From UMGS2069 sp900557585 (GTDB taxonomy: Bacteria; Bacillota; Clostridia; Christensenellales; UBA1242): DNA of 64,000 nucleotides. The position numbers and the translations under genes were made by a program. This document shows positions 16,606 to 24,826 of the stretch, piece by piece. Location of the stretch: positions 1 to 64,000 of the forward strand of contig CABSCS010000001.1 of NCBI GenBank assembly GCA_902476355.1, given 5' to 3'. The notes beneath the pieces are model-generated. The model saw only the letters and a list, made by a program, of their open reading frames with translations. It was not told the DNA's origin and made no database searches. Position 1 is the first letter of the stretch; each line of letters starts with the position of its first letter.

Positions 16606-18579
16606 TTATCTTGCACCAAAGCCTCCGCCTCCTCCGCCTCCGCCAGAGAAGCCACCTCCGCCAAATCCGCCACTGTGGCCACCGCCACCTTTGCTTGAAA
16701 ATGATTTGACAGAACTTGCAATTGCTTTGAATTTTTCAGTTTGAATGGTTGTTGCCATTTTCGAATTGAAGTTGTTGAACATTGAATTGAAAATTACATA
16801 GTCCATTATGGTTCCATTTGAGTTTACAACCCAATCTGGAAGTTTAACTTCAATGTCTTTGAATTTATCCATCCACTCTTTTGAAAGACCAAACACATAG
16901 GCATATGGCAAAACATCAAAATAGTAGTTTGGATTTTCTTGAACAAACATTTTGATTTGAGAAACTTCGCACATTGCGATATAGTTTTTGAAGCCAAGAA
17001 CTCTACCTTTGCAAATTGCACCGGCTTGATTGTATTTTGGAATAACGTTCACCAAAACTGGAAGTGTGCTGATAAGCGCCAAAACAACAAGTCCAATGCA
17101 TGCAGTGTCGATGAGTGCAATATTGAATCTTGCATAGGCAATTGCCAAGAAAACGACAAACATAATGCTTGAAACAAGGTTATATATCCACAAGTTCTTT
17201 TGTTCAAAGAAGCAGAGAACTGCGTCATAAACCAAGAACAAAGCAAACAGAGCATTCACAAAACTGAACAAACCTGTTGAATATCCAAAAAATGATTTTG
17301 GAATTTTGAAAACAACAAGAGCAGTGATGAACATCAATGCCAAATATCCAATTTTTGCCCAGTTGAATTTGCTTGAAGCCTTTTGATCATATAAGGCTGT
17401 TTTTTGTTTGATTTTTTCTGCGTTTTGGATTGCTCCAACGCTTTCTGCAAAGTCTGCGCCAAGTTTAGACATTTCTGAATCTGAAACTCCGCCTGTAAAA
17501 ATTGCATTGTAAACTGTTTTCAAACTCATGTTTTTGAGTTCTGAAATATCTTTTTGTGTTTTGTGGAAGACAATGTTTTTGTCTCCTTTATCCTCAATTG
17601 TAAGATATCCTGCGTTTGCAAGACAAACCACACTTGCTGAAATTGTTTTTGTTGAAATGTTTTCATTTGCCATATAGTCGGCAACAAATGGGTCGAGCCC
17701 ATCGAATGGAACAAGTTCAACAGGAACTGGATAATCTTTTCTTTGTCTGAACACCAAGAAGCAAACAAGAGCAATTGCAATGCAAGCAAGTCCAAGGCAA
17801 ATTGAAACAATTTGCATTGTGTTCACTTGTGCTGGAACTTTTTTCAAATATCCATCTTCAAAAATTGCTCTGAAAGTTATTCCTTCGCCCGCTCTTAAAA
17901 GTGCGCACGAACCAGAAACAATGTTTCCCGAAACAACAAAATCTTGCGAAGCAGTGCTTCCTGCTTTTCCTGCATACATTTGAATTTTGTCTTCTGAAAC
18001 CTCTTCTGGAAGAGTTACAGAAAATGTTACGTTTTCAATGTTGCAAGTGCTGTTGGTTCCAACAATGTTATAATAAACATCGTCGAAACCTTTGTTTTTG
18101 TCGTTTCCCATGAAATAGGAATAACCAATTGTGAAAGTTCTTGTTTCGCCTTGGGTGAAACCTTGGCGGTCTTTCAAACCAATTGTAAGATAACCTGTAA
18201 TTTCATCAACATAGGTGTTGAGTTGCTCATTATTTTCGCCCGAGCCAGTAATGTTTGATATTTTTGCATAGCAAACACTTTTTTGAACCTTTCCATCAAT
18301 TTCACGATATTGATAGCATGCATATGGAATGAAACGAATCACTTCGTGAAGCCCTGCATATTCAAACTTCATGTCGAAAGTTTCAGAAACATCAACTCGT
18401 CCGTTTTCTTTGACAGTTGCATTCACATCAAGTCGAGTGATTGTTACGCTACTAGAAGAAGAAAGTTCTTCATCGCTTGGTGAAGAACTTACAATATCCA
18501 TTGTGAAAAGAACAACGCTCATGAACGCAAGAACAATTGCAAAAAAGATTGAGGTTATAATTTTAGATTTCTTTTCCAA
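16606..18579 (-). CDS. DUF2207 membrane protein with Gly-rich tail, TTG start
   Basis: A 657-residue protein: an N-terminal membrane anchor, an exported DUF2207 domain of about 220 residues (VNATVKENGRVDVSETF), a transmembrane segment near 270, a cytosolic middle, then a cluster of transmembrane segments and a C-terminus of almost pure Gly with Ser and Phe. This is the usual DUF2207 layout in Firmicutes, normally next to lemA as here. The codon at 18579 is TTG; it abuts the lemA stop and AAGGTG lies upstream inside lemA, so a TTG start is well supported. Function is unknown; the family is envelope-associated. Confidence 0.85.
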   Translation of the reverse strand: MEKKSKIITSIFFAIVLAFMSVVLFTMDIVSSSPSDEELSSSSSVTITRLDVNATVKENGRVDVSETFDMKFEYAGLHEVIRFIPYACYQYREIDGKVQKSVCYAKISNITGSGENNEQLNTYVDEITGYLTIGLKDRQGFTQGETRTFTIGYSYFMGNDKNKGFDDVYYNIVGTNSTCNIENVTFSVTLPEEVSEDKIQMYAGKAGSTASQDFVVSGNIVSGSCALLRAGEGITFRAIFEDGYLKKVPAQVNTMQIVSICLGLACIAIALVCFLVFRQRKDYPVPVELVPFDGLDPFVADYMANENISTKTISASVVCLANAGYLTIEDKGDKNIVFHKTQKDISELKNMSLKTVYNAIFTGGVSDSEMSKLGADFAESVGAIQNAEKIKQKTALYDQKASSKFNWAKIGYLALMFITALVVFKIPKSFFGYSTGLFSFVNALFALFLVYDAVLCFFEQKNLWIYNLVSSIMFVVFLAIAYARFNIALIDTACIGLVVLALISTLPVLVNVIPKYNQAGAICKGRVLGFKNYIAMCEVSQIKMFVQENPNYYFDVLPYAYVFGLSKEWMDKFKDIEVKLPDWVVNSNGTIMDYVIFNSMFNNFNSKMATTIQTEKFKAIASSVKSFSSKGGGGHSGGFGGGGFSGGGGGGGGFGAR

Positions 18580-19146
18580 TTAAAATTGCACCTTTACATT
18601 TTTTCTTTCTTCTTCGTTGTCAACTTCATAAAGAGGTTTTCTTTCGAATTTAAACCAACTTGCAATCAAGTTGCTTGGGAAAATTTCGGTTTTAACGTTA
18701 TAGGTTTTAACGCATGCGTTATAATATCTTCTTGAATTTGAAATTTCACCTTCAAGAGTTTTAAGTTGATTTTGAAGGTCGGTGAAGTTTGCATTTGCCT
18801 TCAAATCTGGATAGTTTTCAGTGAGTGCCATAAGAGAGCGAAGAGTTGTTGTAAGTTCGCCTTCTGCTTTTGCACGGTCTTCTGCGCTTCCTGCAACAGA
18901 AATTCTGCTTCTTGCTGAAATAACAGCGTCGAGAGTTTCTTTCTCGTGTTTTGCATAACCTTTTACTGTTTCAACAAGATTTGGAACAAGGTCATATCTT
19001 TTTTTGAGGCAAACGTCCATTGTTGAAAATGCTTCTTCAACATTGTTGCGAAGACGTACCAAATTGTTTCTTGCAGAAATAATCCAAACAACAATTATAA
19101 CAGCAAGCAAGGCCACAACGCCAAGTGTAATGTATAATGCTAACAT
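18580..19146 (-). CDS. lemA: LemA family membrane protein
   Basis: A 188-residue protein with one N-terminal transmembrane segment and a helical-bundle body. LemA landmarks are RNNLVRLRNNVEEAFSTMDVCLKKRYDLVPNLV-type spacing, ENYPDLKAN, and FTDLQNQL followed by ISNSRRYYN. An AAGGAG site precedes the ATG and a promoter sits at 19187-19215. It is immediately followed by the DUF2207 gene with no gap. LemA proteins are anchored, mostly extracellular or cytosolic coiled bundles of unclear function that travel with DUF2207 or TPM-domain proteins. Confidence 0.93.
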   Translation of the reverse strand: MLALYITLGVVALLAVIIVVWIISARNNLVRLRNNVEEAFSTMDVCLKKRYDLVPNLVETVKGYAKHEKETLDAVISARSRISVAGSAEDRAKAEGELTTTLRSLMALTENYPDLKANANFTDLQNQLKTLEGEISNSRRYYNACVKTYNVKTEIFPSNLIASWFKFERKPLYEVDNEEERKNVKVQF

Positions 19147-19162
19147 TTTTTATCTCCTTTAT

Positions 19163-19191
19163 TTGACAAAATTGTCTTATATATTTATTAT
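19163..19191 (+). promoter_or_regulatory. radC promoter overlapping the lemA promoter
   Basis: Plus-strand TTGACA (19163-19168), exactly 17 nt, TATTAT (19186-19191). The implied leader of about 80 nt contains the palindrome at 19226-19237. Confidence 0.7.
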
Positions 19192-19215
19192 GAATATATA
19201 TGCACTTTTTGTAAA
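19187..19215 (-). promoter_or_regulatory. lemA promoter overlapping the radC promoter
   Basis: Minus-strand TTTACA (19210-19215), 17 nt, CATAAT (19187-19192). Its -10 occupies almost the same bases as the radC -10 on the other strand. Confidence 0.6.
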
Positions 19216-19225
19216 GTGTTTTCAT

Positions 19226-19237
19226 GGGGTTAACCCC
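19226..19237. promoter_or_regulatory. GC-rich 12-bp palindrome GGGGTTAACCCC
   Basis: A perfect 12-bp palindrome in otherwise AT-rich divergent promoter DNA, just upstream of the lemA -35 and inside the radC leader. It is well placed to be an operator for both genes. Confidence 0.5.
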
Positions 19238-19276
19238 GAAATTTATACATTTTTGACAAATTTAAAGGCGACAAAC

Positions 19277-20050
19277 ATGGACAAAAAGACAATTCACGAA
19301 GAACACAGAAAAAGAATGAAAGAAATTTTCACAAAAAATGGACTTTCTGCATTTTCAGACATTCAAAAACTTGAATTTATTTTATATTTTTCAATTCCAA
19401 GAAAAGACACAAATCCAATTGCACACCGTCTTCTTGACACCTTTGGCAGTTTTGACAAAGTTTTAGAGGCGCCTCTTGAAAAATTGCAAGCAGTTGAAGG
19501 CATTGGCGAGCACAGTGCAATGCTTATTTCTTCATATTTAAAGATTTTCGAGTGTTATGGCAAAAGCAAGTGTGAAACCAGCATTGCCGGAACAACAACA
19601 GCAAAAGAATATTGCAAAAATCTTTATAAAGGCAAGGCGGTTGAAGAATTCTATATGCTTTGCCTTACAAGTTCAAACAAGGTTATGAGTTGCAATCTTG
19701 TGAACCGCGGAACAGCAAGCGAGGTTCCAGTTGACATCAGAAAACTTACAAACATTATTGTTGCAAACAATTGCGAAAGAGTTCTTATCACTCACAATCA
19801 CCCACATGGTCCCGTTCGCCCATCTGATGAAGACATTGCATTCACCGCAAAAATTGTTTCAAGTTGCATTTTAAACAGCATTGAAGTTATTGACCACATT
19901 ATCGATAATAGCGAAACTGCATTCTCTTTTGAAGAAGCAAAAATTTTAAAAGAACTTAAACGCGACGCAATCAAGAAGATTCCAGGTTTCTCTCAAAAAG
20001 AGTTCGACCGCTTTGGTCAAGAAAGCACAAACTATAAGGTTGGGAAATAG
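19277..20050 (+). CDS. radC: RadC / JAB-domain protein
   Basis: A 257-residue RadC-family (UPF0758) protein. The N-terminal half has a helix-hairpin-helix-like segment (LQAVEGIGEHSAM). The C-terminal half is a JAB/MPN metalloprotease-like domain with the metal motif ITHNHPHGPVRPSDEDI (H-x-H ... S ... D). The ATG at 19277 is supported by AAAGG upstream; the frame extends further left but runs through promoter DNA and the lemA coding region. RadC proteins are widespread but their DNA-repair role has been disputed. The protein is slightly longer at its C-terminus than the compact family members. Confidence 0.9.
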   Translation: MDKKTIHEEHRKRMKEIFTKNGLSAFSDIQKLEFILYFSIPRKDTNPIAHRLLDTFGSFDKVLEAPLEKLQAVEGIGEHSAMLISSYLKIFECYGKSKCETSIAGTTTAKEYCKNLYKGKAVEEFYMLCLTSSNKVMSCNLVNRGTASEVPVDIRKLTNIIVANNCERVLITHNHPHGPVRPSDEDIAFTAKIVSSCILNSIEVIDHIIDNSETAFSFEEAKILKELKRDAIKKIPGFSQKEFDRFGQESTNYKVGK

Positions 20051-20219
20051 AAAAATAATCATAAAAAATGCAAGCACACTGCCAAAAACACATAAAATTT
20101 CACTATTTTTCACACTCAAATCACACAATTTTGCGTTTTTATATGCCAATCATAGACAAAATCACTATAAAAGCACAAGAAAAACGCAAACATCAAAACT
20201 TCAACAATAAATATGCATT

Positions 20220-20254
20220 AAAAAAGACCATAATTTCATTTATGGTCTTTTTTT
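20220..20254. terminator. Bidirectional terminator between radC and the ABC-F gene
   Basis: AAAAAAGACCATAA / TTATGGTCTTTTTTT hairpin with a 6-nt loop. It lies 30 nt beyond the ABC-F stop and about 170 nt beyond radC. Confidence 0.85.
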
Positions 20255-20285
20255 GAAACAAAAAATTTATTATTTATTTTAAATA

Positions 20286-21812
20286 TTACACCTTTACAAG
20301 TCCGTTTTCGCAGAGTTCATAAACCTCGTCGCACACTTCTGAAATGAACTTTCTGTCGTGTGAAACGCTTATCACCGCGCCATGATAGTTATTCAAAAGT
20401 TCTCGTATTGTTGGGTTTGAAAGTGGACTCAGATTTCTTGTTGGCTCGTCTAGAACAAGCACATTATTGTTTTGAACAATAATCGTTAAAAGTGAAAGTT
20501 TTGCTTTTTGCCCCTCGCTAAGGTCTTTGATTTTATGCCCCATTTCTTCTTTTGTGAATTTGAGACAGCCAAGAAGCGTCATTGGATTTAGTTCTTTGTT
20601 TGCATTTTTCAAAACCTCTACTGGTGTTTCTTCAAAACACAAAATCTCGTTATAGTTTTGCGAAAAATAGCCAACTTGAAGCCCTGGGGTTTCTTTCAAA
20701 ATTGGAAGCAGCTTTTTTATCAGTGTGGTTTTCCCGCAACCATTTTTGCCAATGATTGCAACTTTTTTCGCACCATAAACCGACAAGCAAACATTTTTTG
20801 CAAGCACTTTTTTGCCCACGCAAAGATTTTCAAAACAAACATCAACAACCTTCTTTTGATTTGCAAGAGATATGTTCTGATTTGCAATGATTTTGATTGC
20901 TTCTTCAACTTCTGGAATCTCGGTGAGTTCTTGGTTTTCAAGTCTTGCTTCTTGCGCCTTTATGTTTCTCATTTTCTTTACCAAAACCCTTCCAGTTGAT
21001 GGATCTCTTCGGCACTCTTTAATGTCTTGACGAACTTTTTCTTTTATCTGCTTTAAAATTTCTTCTTTTTTCTTTTGTTCCCTGCGCTCGGCATATGCAA
21101 CTTGGGTTTGATGTTCAATTGCGCGGTTTCTTGCCCAAACATATTCACCATATGAACATTTTTCAAGAGTATATTTTGGCTTGCTCTTTTTTATCAGTTG
21201 CTCAATATGCAAAATGCGATTTGCCGTGTTTTCAAGCAAAGTTTCATCGTGCGAAATGAAAACAACTGGCACGCTTTGATTTTTTATGAACTCTTCCAAA
21301 ATTTCAAGCGTTTGAATGTCAAGGTCGTTGGTAGGCTCGTCAAGAAAATATGCGTCATATTCACCCGCCATGAGGCGCGCAAGTTGAAGTTTCACCTTCT
21401 CTCCGCCCGACAAATCTTTGATTTTGATTTGATTTTCCAAAAGCGTTTCATCAAAACCAAGATTTTTAAGGCACATGCAAAAATTGTTTATTTGAGCATA
21501 TTTATCAAAATCAATCTCTTTTGAAAATTGATCATGCACAAAATAATCCTCAATTTGTTTATCATCCCAAAAACTATCAAGTTTTTGTTCAAGATAACCA
21601 ATATGGCAATTGTCTCTTGAAATTTTTCCAGAAACGGTACAATAATCCGAAACCAGATTTTCACTTATCATCGCTTTCATAAGCGTGCTTTTGCCGTTGC
21701 CCTCTTCGCCAATAATGGCAAGTTTGTCGCTCGGATTTAAAACAAACGACAAGTTTTCAATCAGAACTCTGCCCTTTTTTGTTTCAATTTTAAGATTGTT
21801 TACGTTAAACAT
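20286..21812 (-). CDS. ABC-F family ATPase (ribosome-associated)
   Basis: A 508-residue protein with two ATPase domains and no membrane segments, the ABC-F layout. Domain 1 has Walker A GEEGNGKS (residues 35-42), LSGGEK and FLDEPTNDLD. A charged Lys/Arg/Glu linker follows (about 215-300). Domain 2 has GKNGCGKTT, LSEGQK and VLDEPTRNLSPLS. The DEPTRNLSPLS variant of the second Walker B/D-loop recurs in a Firmicute subgroup of ABC-F proteins. The family acts on stalled or antibiotic-bound ribosomes; resistance cannot be predicted from sequence alone. A GGGGGTG ribosome site precedes the ATG. It follows the ASCH gene by 25 nt and is probably co-transcribed with it. Confidence 0.88.
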   Translation of the reverse strand: MFNVNNLKIETKKGRVLIENLSFVLNPSDKLAIIGEEGNGKSTLMKAMISENLVSDYCTVSGKISRDNCHIGYLEQKLDSFWDDKQIEDYFVHDQFSKEIDFDKYAQINNFCMCLKNLGFDETLLENQIKIKDLSGGEKVKLQLARLMAGEYDAYFLDEPTNDLDIQTLEILEEFIKNQSVPVVFISHDETLLENTANRILHIEQLIKKSKPKYTLEKCSYGEYVWARNRAIEHQTQVAYAERREQKKKEEILKQIKEKVRQDIKECRRDPSTGRVLVKKMRNIKAQEARLENQELTEIPEVEEAIKIIANQNISLANQKKVVDVCFENLCVGKKVLAKNVCLSVYGAKKVAIIGKNGCGKTTLIKKLLPILKETPGLQVGYFSQNYNEILCFEETPVEVLKNANKELNPMTLLGCLKFTKEEMGHKIKDLSEGQKAKLSLLTIIVQNNNVLVLDEPTRNLSPLSNPTIRELLNNYHGAVISVSHDRKFISEVCDEVYELCENGLVKV

Positions 21813-21837
21813 AAAATCACCCCCACTAAAAAGGCAA

Positions 21838-22218
21838 TTATTCTACAATCTGAAATTCCTCGCAAACAATTTCTATTTCTTTTGAAAATTTGATTTTCTT
21901 TTCTTTGCATTCTTGTTTGAAAAATTTCTTGTGCACCCGTTTCCAATATTCAAGAGACAAATTTCCCTCGCCCTCTTTTTTCGCGTGTTCACTTGTAACG
22001 TCGCAAAATCTTGTGACATATGCCTTTTTTGTTTTTATTTTAATTTTTCGGGTTTGGTCAAAGTTCGTTAAAATGCTATATCCAATGTTTTTTGAAATGT
22101 CTTCACCATCATAAAGATAGCAAGTTGCGGTCTTCCGTCCGCTTTCCACAAGTTCAAAAAGTCGGTTTGCAGTTTTTTTATCTTTGCCAAAACTCCATGT
22201 TTCAAGTTTCTTTTCCAT
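21838..22218 (-). CDS. ASCH-domain protein, likely translated from a leaderless mRNA
   Basis: A 126-residue single-domain ASCH protein: WSFG start, LVESGRKTATCYLYDGE, then VTSEHAKKEGEGNLSLEYWKRVHKKFF and an EIEIVCEEFQIV end. ASCH proteins have a PUA-like fold, bind RNA or nucleotides, and some have ribonuclease or nucleoside-deaminase-like activity. There is no ribosome site. A very strong promoter ends 6 nt before the ATG, so the transcript probably begins at the start codon. A stop codon in frame only three codons upstream (TAA GTA GTC ATG in the frame) rules out an earlier start. It is the first gene of an ASCH/ABC-F unit, a pairing that fits a translation-linked role. Confidence 0.88.
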   Translation of the reverse strand: MEKKLETWSFGKDKKTANRLFELVESGRKTATCYLYDGEDISKNIGYSILTNFDQTRKIKIKTKKAYVTRFCDVTSEHAKKEGEGNLSLEYWKRVHKKFFKQECKEKKIKFSKEIEIVCEEFQIVE

Positions 22219-22224
22219 GACTAC

Positions 22225-22253
22225 ATTTTATCAACTTGGAAAATTTTTGTCAA
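22225..22253 (-). promoter_or_regulatory. Promoter giving a probable leaderless ASCH mRNA
   Basis: Minus-strand TTGACA (22248-22253), 17 nt, TAAAAT (22225-22230); the ATG begins after 6 more bases. Confidence 0.8.
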
Positions 22254-22306
22254 ATGCGTGAAATTTTGCTTTCTTTTCACCGCAAACTCCGGAATTTTGC
22301 AATAAA

Positions 22307-22331
22307 AAAAGCACAAACCGCTTGTGCTTTT
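22307..22331 (-). terminator. Terminator of the small lipoprotein gene
   Basis: AAAAGCACAA / TTGTGCTTTT stem with a 5-nt loop and A/T tracts, 15 nt after the stop codon at 22346. Confidence 0.85.
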
Positions 22332-22345
22332 ATTTTTTATAATGG

Positions 22346-22828
22346 TTAGTTTATTTTTTCAAGAGTGATTTCTTTATCTTTATAAAAGATTTTTGAAATT
22401 GGACTATCATTTTCAACAACAAGTTTAAGCGTTACAATAATCCCTTCATAGCCAGGACTTTTGACAACATCTCTTGTTTTTGTATATTCATAGTAACTTC
22501 GATCAACCGATACTCCGTTTATTGTAGTTTGGCTGACAACAAGTCTGCCAAGAAAGTTTTTTGCAGTTTTTGTTTGCCCGTTTTGAATATATTTGAAATC
22601 CGAAGCCTCTATTGTTATTCTTTCTTCTTCGCTGTCAACATCAATTTCAATATAATAGCCAGTTTCACGAGCCTCTGTCACCGCCGCACTTTCAACTTTT
22701 TTGGTTGATGCAAAAGTTGCATTGATAGGTTTTTCCTCTTTACATCCAGCAAACAAACACGCTGGAACAACCATTGCACAAAGCGTTAACACACACATTA
22801 AAATTTTCTTTAATGATGATTTATTCAT
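22346..22828 (-). CDS. Small lipoprotein, unknown function
   Basis: A 160-residue exported lipoprotein. Residues 1-28 form a signal peptide ending in LFAGC, with the lipidated Cys at 29. The mature part is a small, beta-rich, charged domain (YYIEIDVDSEEERITIEASDF) without recognisable catalytic motifs. An AAGGAG ribosome site and its own promoter (22852-22880) and terminator make it a monocistronic unit. Confidence 0.85.
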   Translation of the reverse strand: MNKSSLKKILMCVLTLCAMVVPACLFAGCKEEKPINATFASTKKVESAAVTEARETGYYIEIDVDSEEERITIEASDFKYIQNGQTKTAKNFLGRLVVSQTTINGVSVDRSYYEYTKTRDVVKSPGYEGIIVTLKLVVENDSPISKIFYKDKEITLEKIN

Positions 22829-22851
22829 TTCTGTCTCCTTAAAACAAGACC

Positions 22852-22880
22852 ATTATAACCCAAAACAAAAAAACTTTCAA
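22852..22880 (-). promoter_or_regulatory. Promoter of the small lipoprotein gene
   Basis: Minus-strand TTGAAA (22875-22880), 17 nt, TATAAT (22852-22857), with the start codon 23 nt on. Confidence 0.7.
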
Positions 22881-22919
22881 CAAAAGCGTGCAATTTTTTC
22901 GTTTATGCCATTTTTTGTT

Positions 22920-22947
22920 TTGAAAAAAAATTTATATTGTTTATAAT
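22920..22947 (+). promoter_or_regulatory. Promoter of the aconitase X operon
   Basis: TTGAAA (22920-22925), 16 nt, TATAAT (22942-22947), followed by an AGGGGG ribosome site at about 22971. Confidence 0.65.
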
Positions 22948-22982
22948 CATATTATAAAAATATTTTTATCAGGGGGAAAAAT

Positions 22983-24257
22983 ATGAAACTTACCGCAGAA
23001 CAACAAGCCATTCTTGACGGAAGCGAAGGCGAAACCAAAGCGAAAATCATGCGAACTTTGGTTGAGTTTGGCGACATTTTCGGAGCAAAGCGCCTTGTTC
23101 CAGTTTCAACAAATGGTCACCTTGTGACATCTTTTGGAATTGGACTTTTAAAACCAGTTTATCGCATTATGGACGAAATTATTGATGCAGGGCTGAAAAC
23201 TCCATATCCATTTACAGTAGACCCACGCCCAATTGACTATGAAAACGTTAAAGTTGGGCTTTTGAACAAGTTGATTTTCAGCAAAATCATGTATTCGCAA
23301 CAAAAACACTATGAAGAACAACTTTCTAAAATTGGACTTAAAAACAAAAATGCATTCTCTTGCACATGCTATCTTTCAGACGTTGGAAACACTCCAAAAT
23401 ATGGCGACATTTTGTCTTGGGCTGAAAGCAGTGCTGTTGTATATGCAAACTCTGTTCTTGGAGCAAGATGCAACCGCAACAGCGGAATGCTTGATATTTT
23501 CGGTTCTCTTCTTGGACTTGTTCCAGAATTTGGACTTTTGACCGATGAAGGCAGAAAAGCATCTTGGGTTGTTGAAATTAAAACCTCTTCTCTTCCAGAA
23601 GCACAAATTCTTGGAAGTGCAATTGGAATGAAAGTTATGGAAGATGTTCCATATGTCAAAGGTCTTGACAAATTTCTTGGAGATAAACTTAACGACCAAA
23701 CAATTTCATATTTAAAAGATTTTGGAGCCGCAACCGCTTCAAATGGTGCTGTTGGACTTTATCACATTGAAAACTTGACACCAGAAGCAAAAAAACTTGG
23801 CGAAAAACTTTTGAAAGAAGAATACAAAACCTATGTCATCGACGACGCAGAACTTGAAAGAGTTTATAAAAGTTATCCAGTGATGTGGAAAAACAAAAGC
23901 GCAAAACCAACCCTTTGCTTTATTGGTTGCCCACACCTCACATTCGACCAACTTGTTTCTTGGACACATCGCATTGAGGAAGCACTTCAAAAATCTGGAA
24001 GAAAGAAAGTTAAAGTTCGCACAATCATGACAACCGCGCCAGATGTTCTTTCACACTTCAAACGCAGTGAAGAATATGCAAAATTGATTGGATTTGGTGT
24101 AAAAATCTCTTCAATCTGCCCTCTTATGTACACAAACAACCCAATTGCTGGTTCAAAACCAATTATAACAAACAGCAACAAACTTCGAACATATTCTAAA
24201 TCTAGATACTATAAAGATGAAGACATTTTGAAACTTATTTGTGGGGAGGAAAAATAA
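22983..24257 (+). CDS. Aconitase X large subunit (DUF521 family)
   Basis: A 424-residue protein with the aconitase X catalytic-domain pattern: MKLTAEQQAILDG start, FSCTCYLSDVGN, NSVLGARCNRNSG, CFIGCPHLTFDQL and SSICPLMYTNNP. The cysteines in these blocks are candidates for the metal-cluster site. In characterised relatives the two-subunit form is either cis-3-hydroxy-L-proline dehydratase or, in archaea, phosphomevalonate dehydratase. No mevalonate-pathway gene is present here, so a hydroxyproline or other hydroxy-acid dehydratase is likelier, but this is inference. A strong AGGGGG ribosome site precedes the ATG. Its stop overlaps the small-subunit start by one base. Confidence 0.88.
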   Translation: MKLTAEQQAILDGSEGETKAKIMRTLVEFGDIFGAKRLVPVSTNGHLVTSFGIGLLKPVYRIMDEIIDAGLKTPYPFTVDPRPIDYENVKVGLLNKLIFSKIMYSQQKHYEEQLSKIGLKNKNAFSCTCYLSDVGNTPKYGDILSWAESSAVVYANSVLGARCNRNSGMLDIFGSLLGLVPEFGLLTDEGRKASWVVEIKTSSLPEAQILGSAIGMKVMEDVPYVKGLDKFLGDKLNDQTISYLKDFGAATASNGAVGLYHIENLTPEAKKLGEKLLKEEYKTYVIDDAELERVYKSYPVMWKNKSAKPTLCFIGCPHLTFDQLVSWTHRIEEALQKSGRKKVKVRTIMTTAPDVLSHFKRSEEYAKLIGFGVKISSICPLMYTNNPIAGSKPIITNSNKLRTYSKSRYYKDEDILKLICGEEK

Positions 24258-24703
24258 TGAAAAAAGAATTTAGCGGACGCGTTATTTGCGCTGGCGAATA
24301 TGAAGGCGAATGCGTTGTTTCAAAACAAGGACTTAACACCCTTGCAACTTTCCAAAAATCTGCACTTAAAAACGCAAAGAAGATTATTGGTTCCGACCAA
24401 AACAATCCAGACGTTTATGGAAAAAACCTTACTGGAATTGCACTTATTTTGCCACAAACAATTGGTTCAACAACTGGCGGACTTGTAATTCAAACAATCT
24501 GTCAAATGGGAATCAACCCTTCTGCTCTTTTGTTTGCAGATGAAATTGACTCTCTTGCGGCATCGGGCGTTATCCTTGCAAAAAACTGGGAAAAAAGCAA
24601 GATTATTGCAATTGACAAACTTGGCAAAGAAATTTTGTCTGACATTAAAACCGGAGACAGAATTAAAGTTACTGCCGACGGAAAAGTTATAAAACTTGAC
24701 TAA
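24257..24703 (+). CDS. Aconitase X small subunit (DUF126 swivel domain)
   Basis: A 148-residue protein forming the swivelling beta-domain partner of aconitase X. Characteristic segments are FSGRVICAGEYEGECVVSKQGL near the start, GIALILPQTIGSTTGG in the centre and a C-terminal GDRIKVTADGKVI. The TAATG overlap with the large subunit and a GGGGAGG ribosome site point to equimolar production. The two together should form one enzyme; the substrate is unresolved, as for the large subunit. Confidence 0.88.
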   Translation: MKKEFSGRVICAGEYEGECVVSKQGLNTLATFQKSALKNAKKIIGSDQNNPDVYGKNLTGIALILPQTIGSTTGGLVIQTICQMGINPSALLFADEIDSLAASGVILAKNWEKSKIIAIDKLGKEILSDIKTGDRIKVTADGKVIKLD

Positions 24704-24798
24704 AAAAAACGCAAAAACATGGTTTTTGAATGCAAAAACCGCCAAAATTTGTATATTTTGATTGATAAAACGAAAAAACATACAAAATAAAGCAAAAT

Positions 24799-24826
24799 AA
24801 AAAAGCAGTATTTTACTGCTTTTTTT
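24799..24826. terminator. Bidirectional terminator overlapping a stop codon
   Basis: AAAAAAGCAGTA / TACTGCTTTTTT hairpin with a 3-nt loop. It terminates the aconitase X operon, and on the minus strand its 5' arm encodes the last Lys-Lys-Gln codons and the stop of the epimerase-like gene. Confidence 0.88.
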
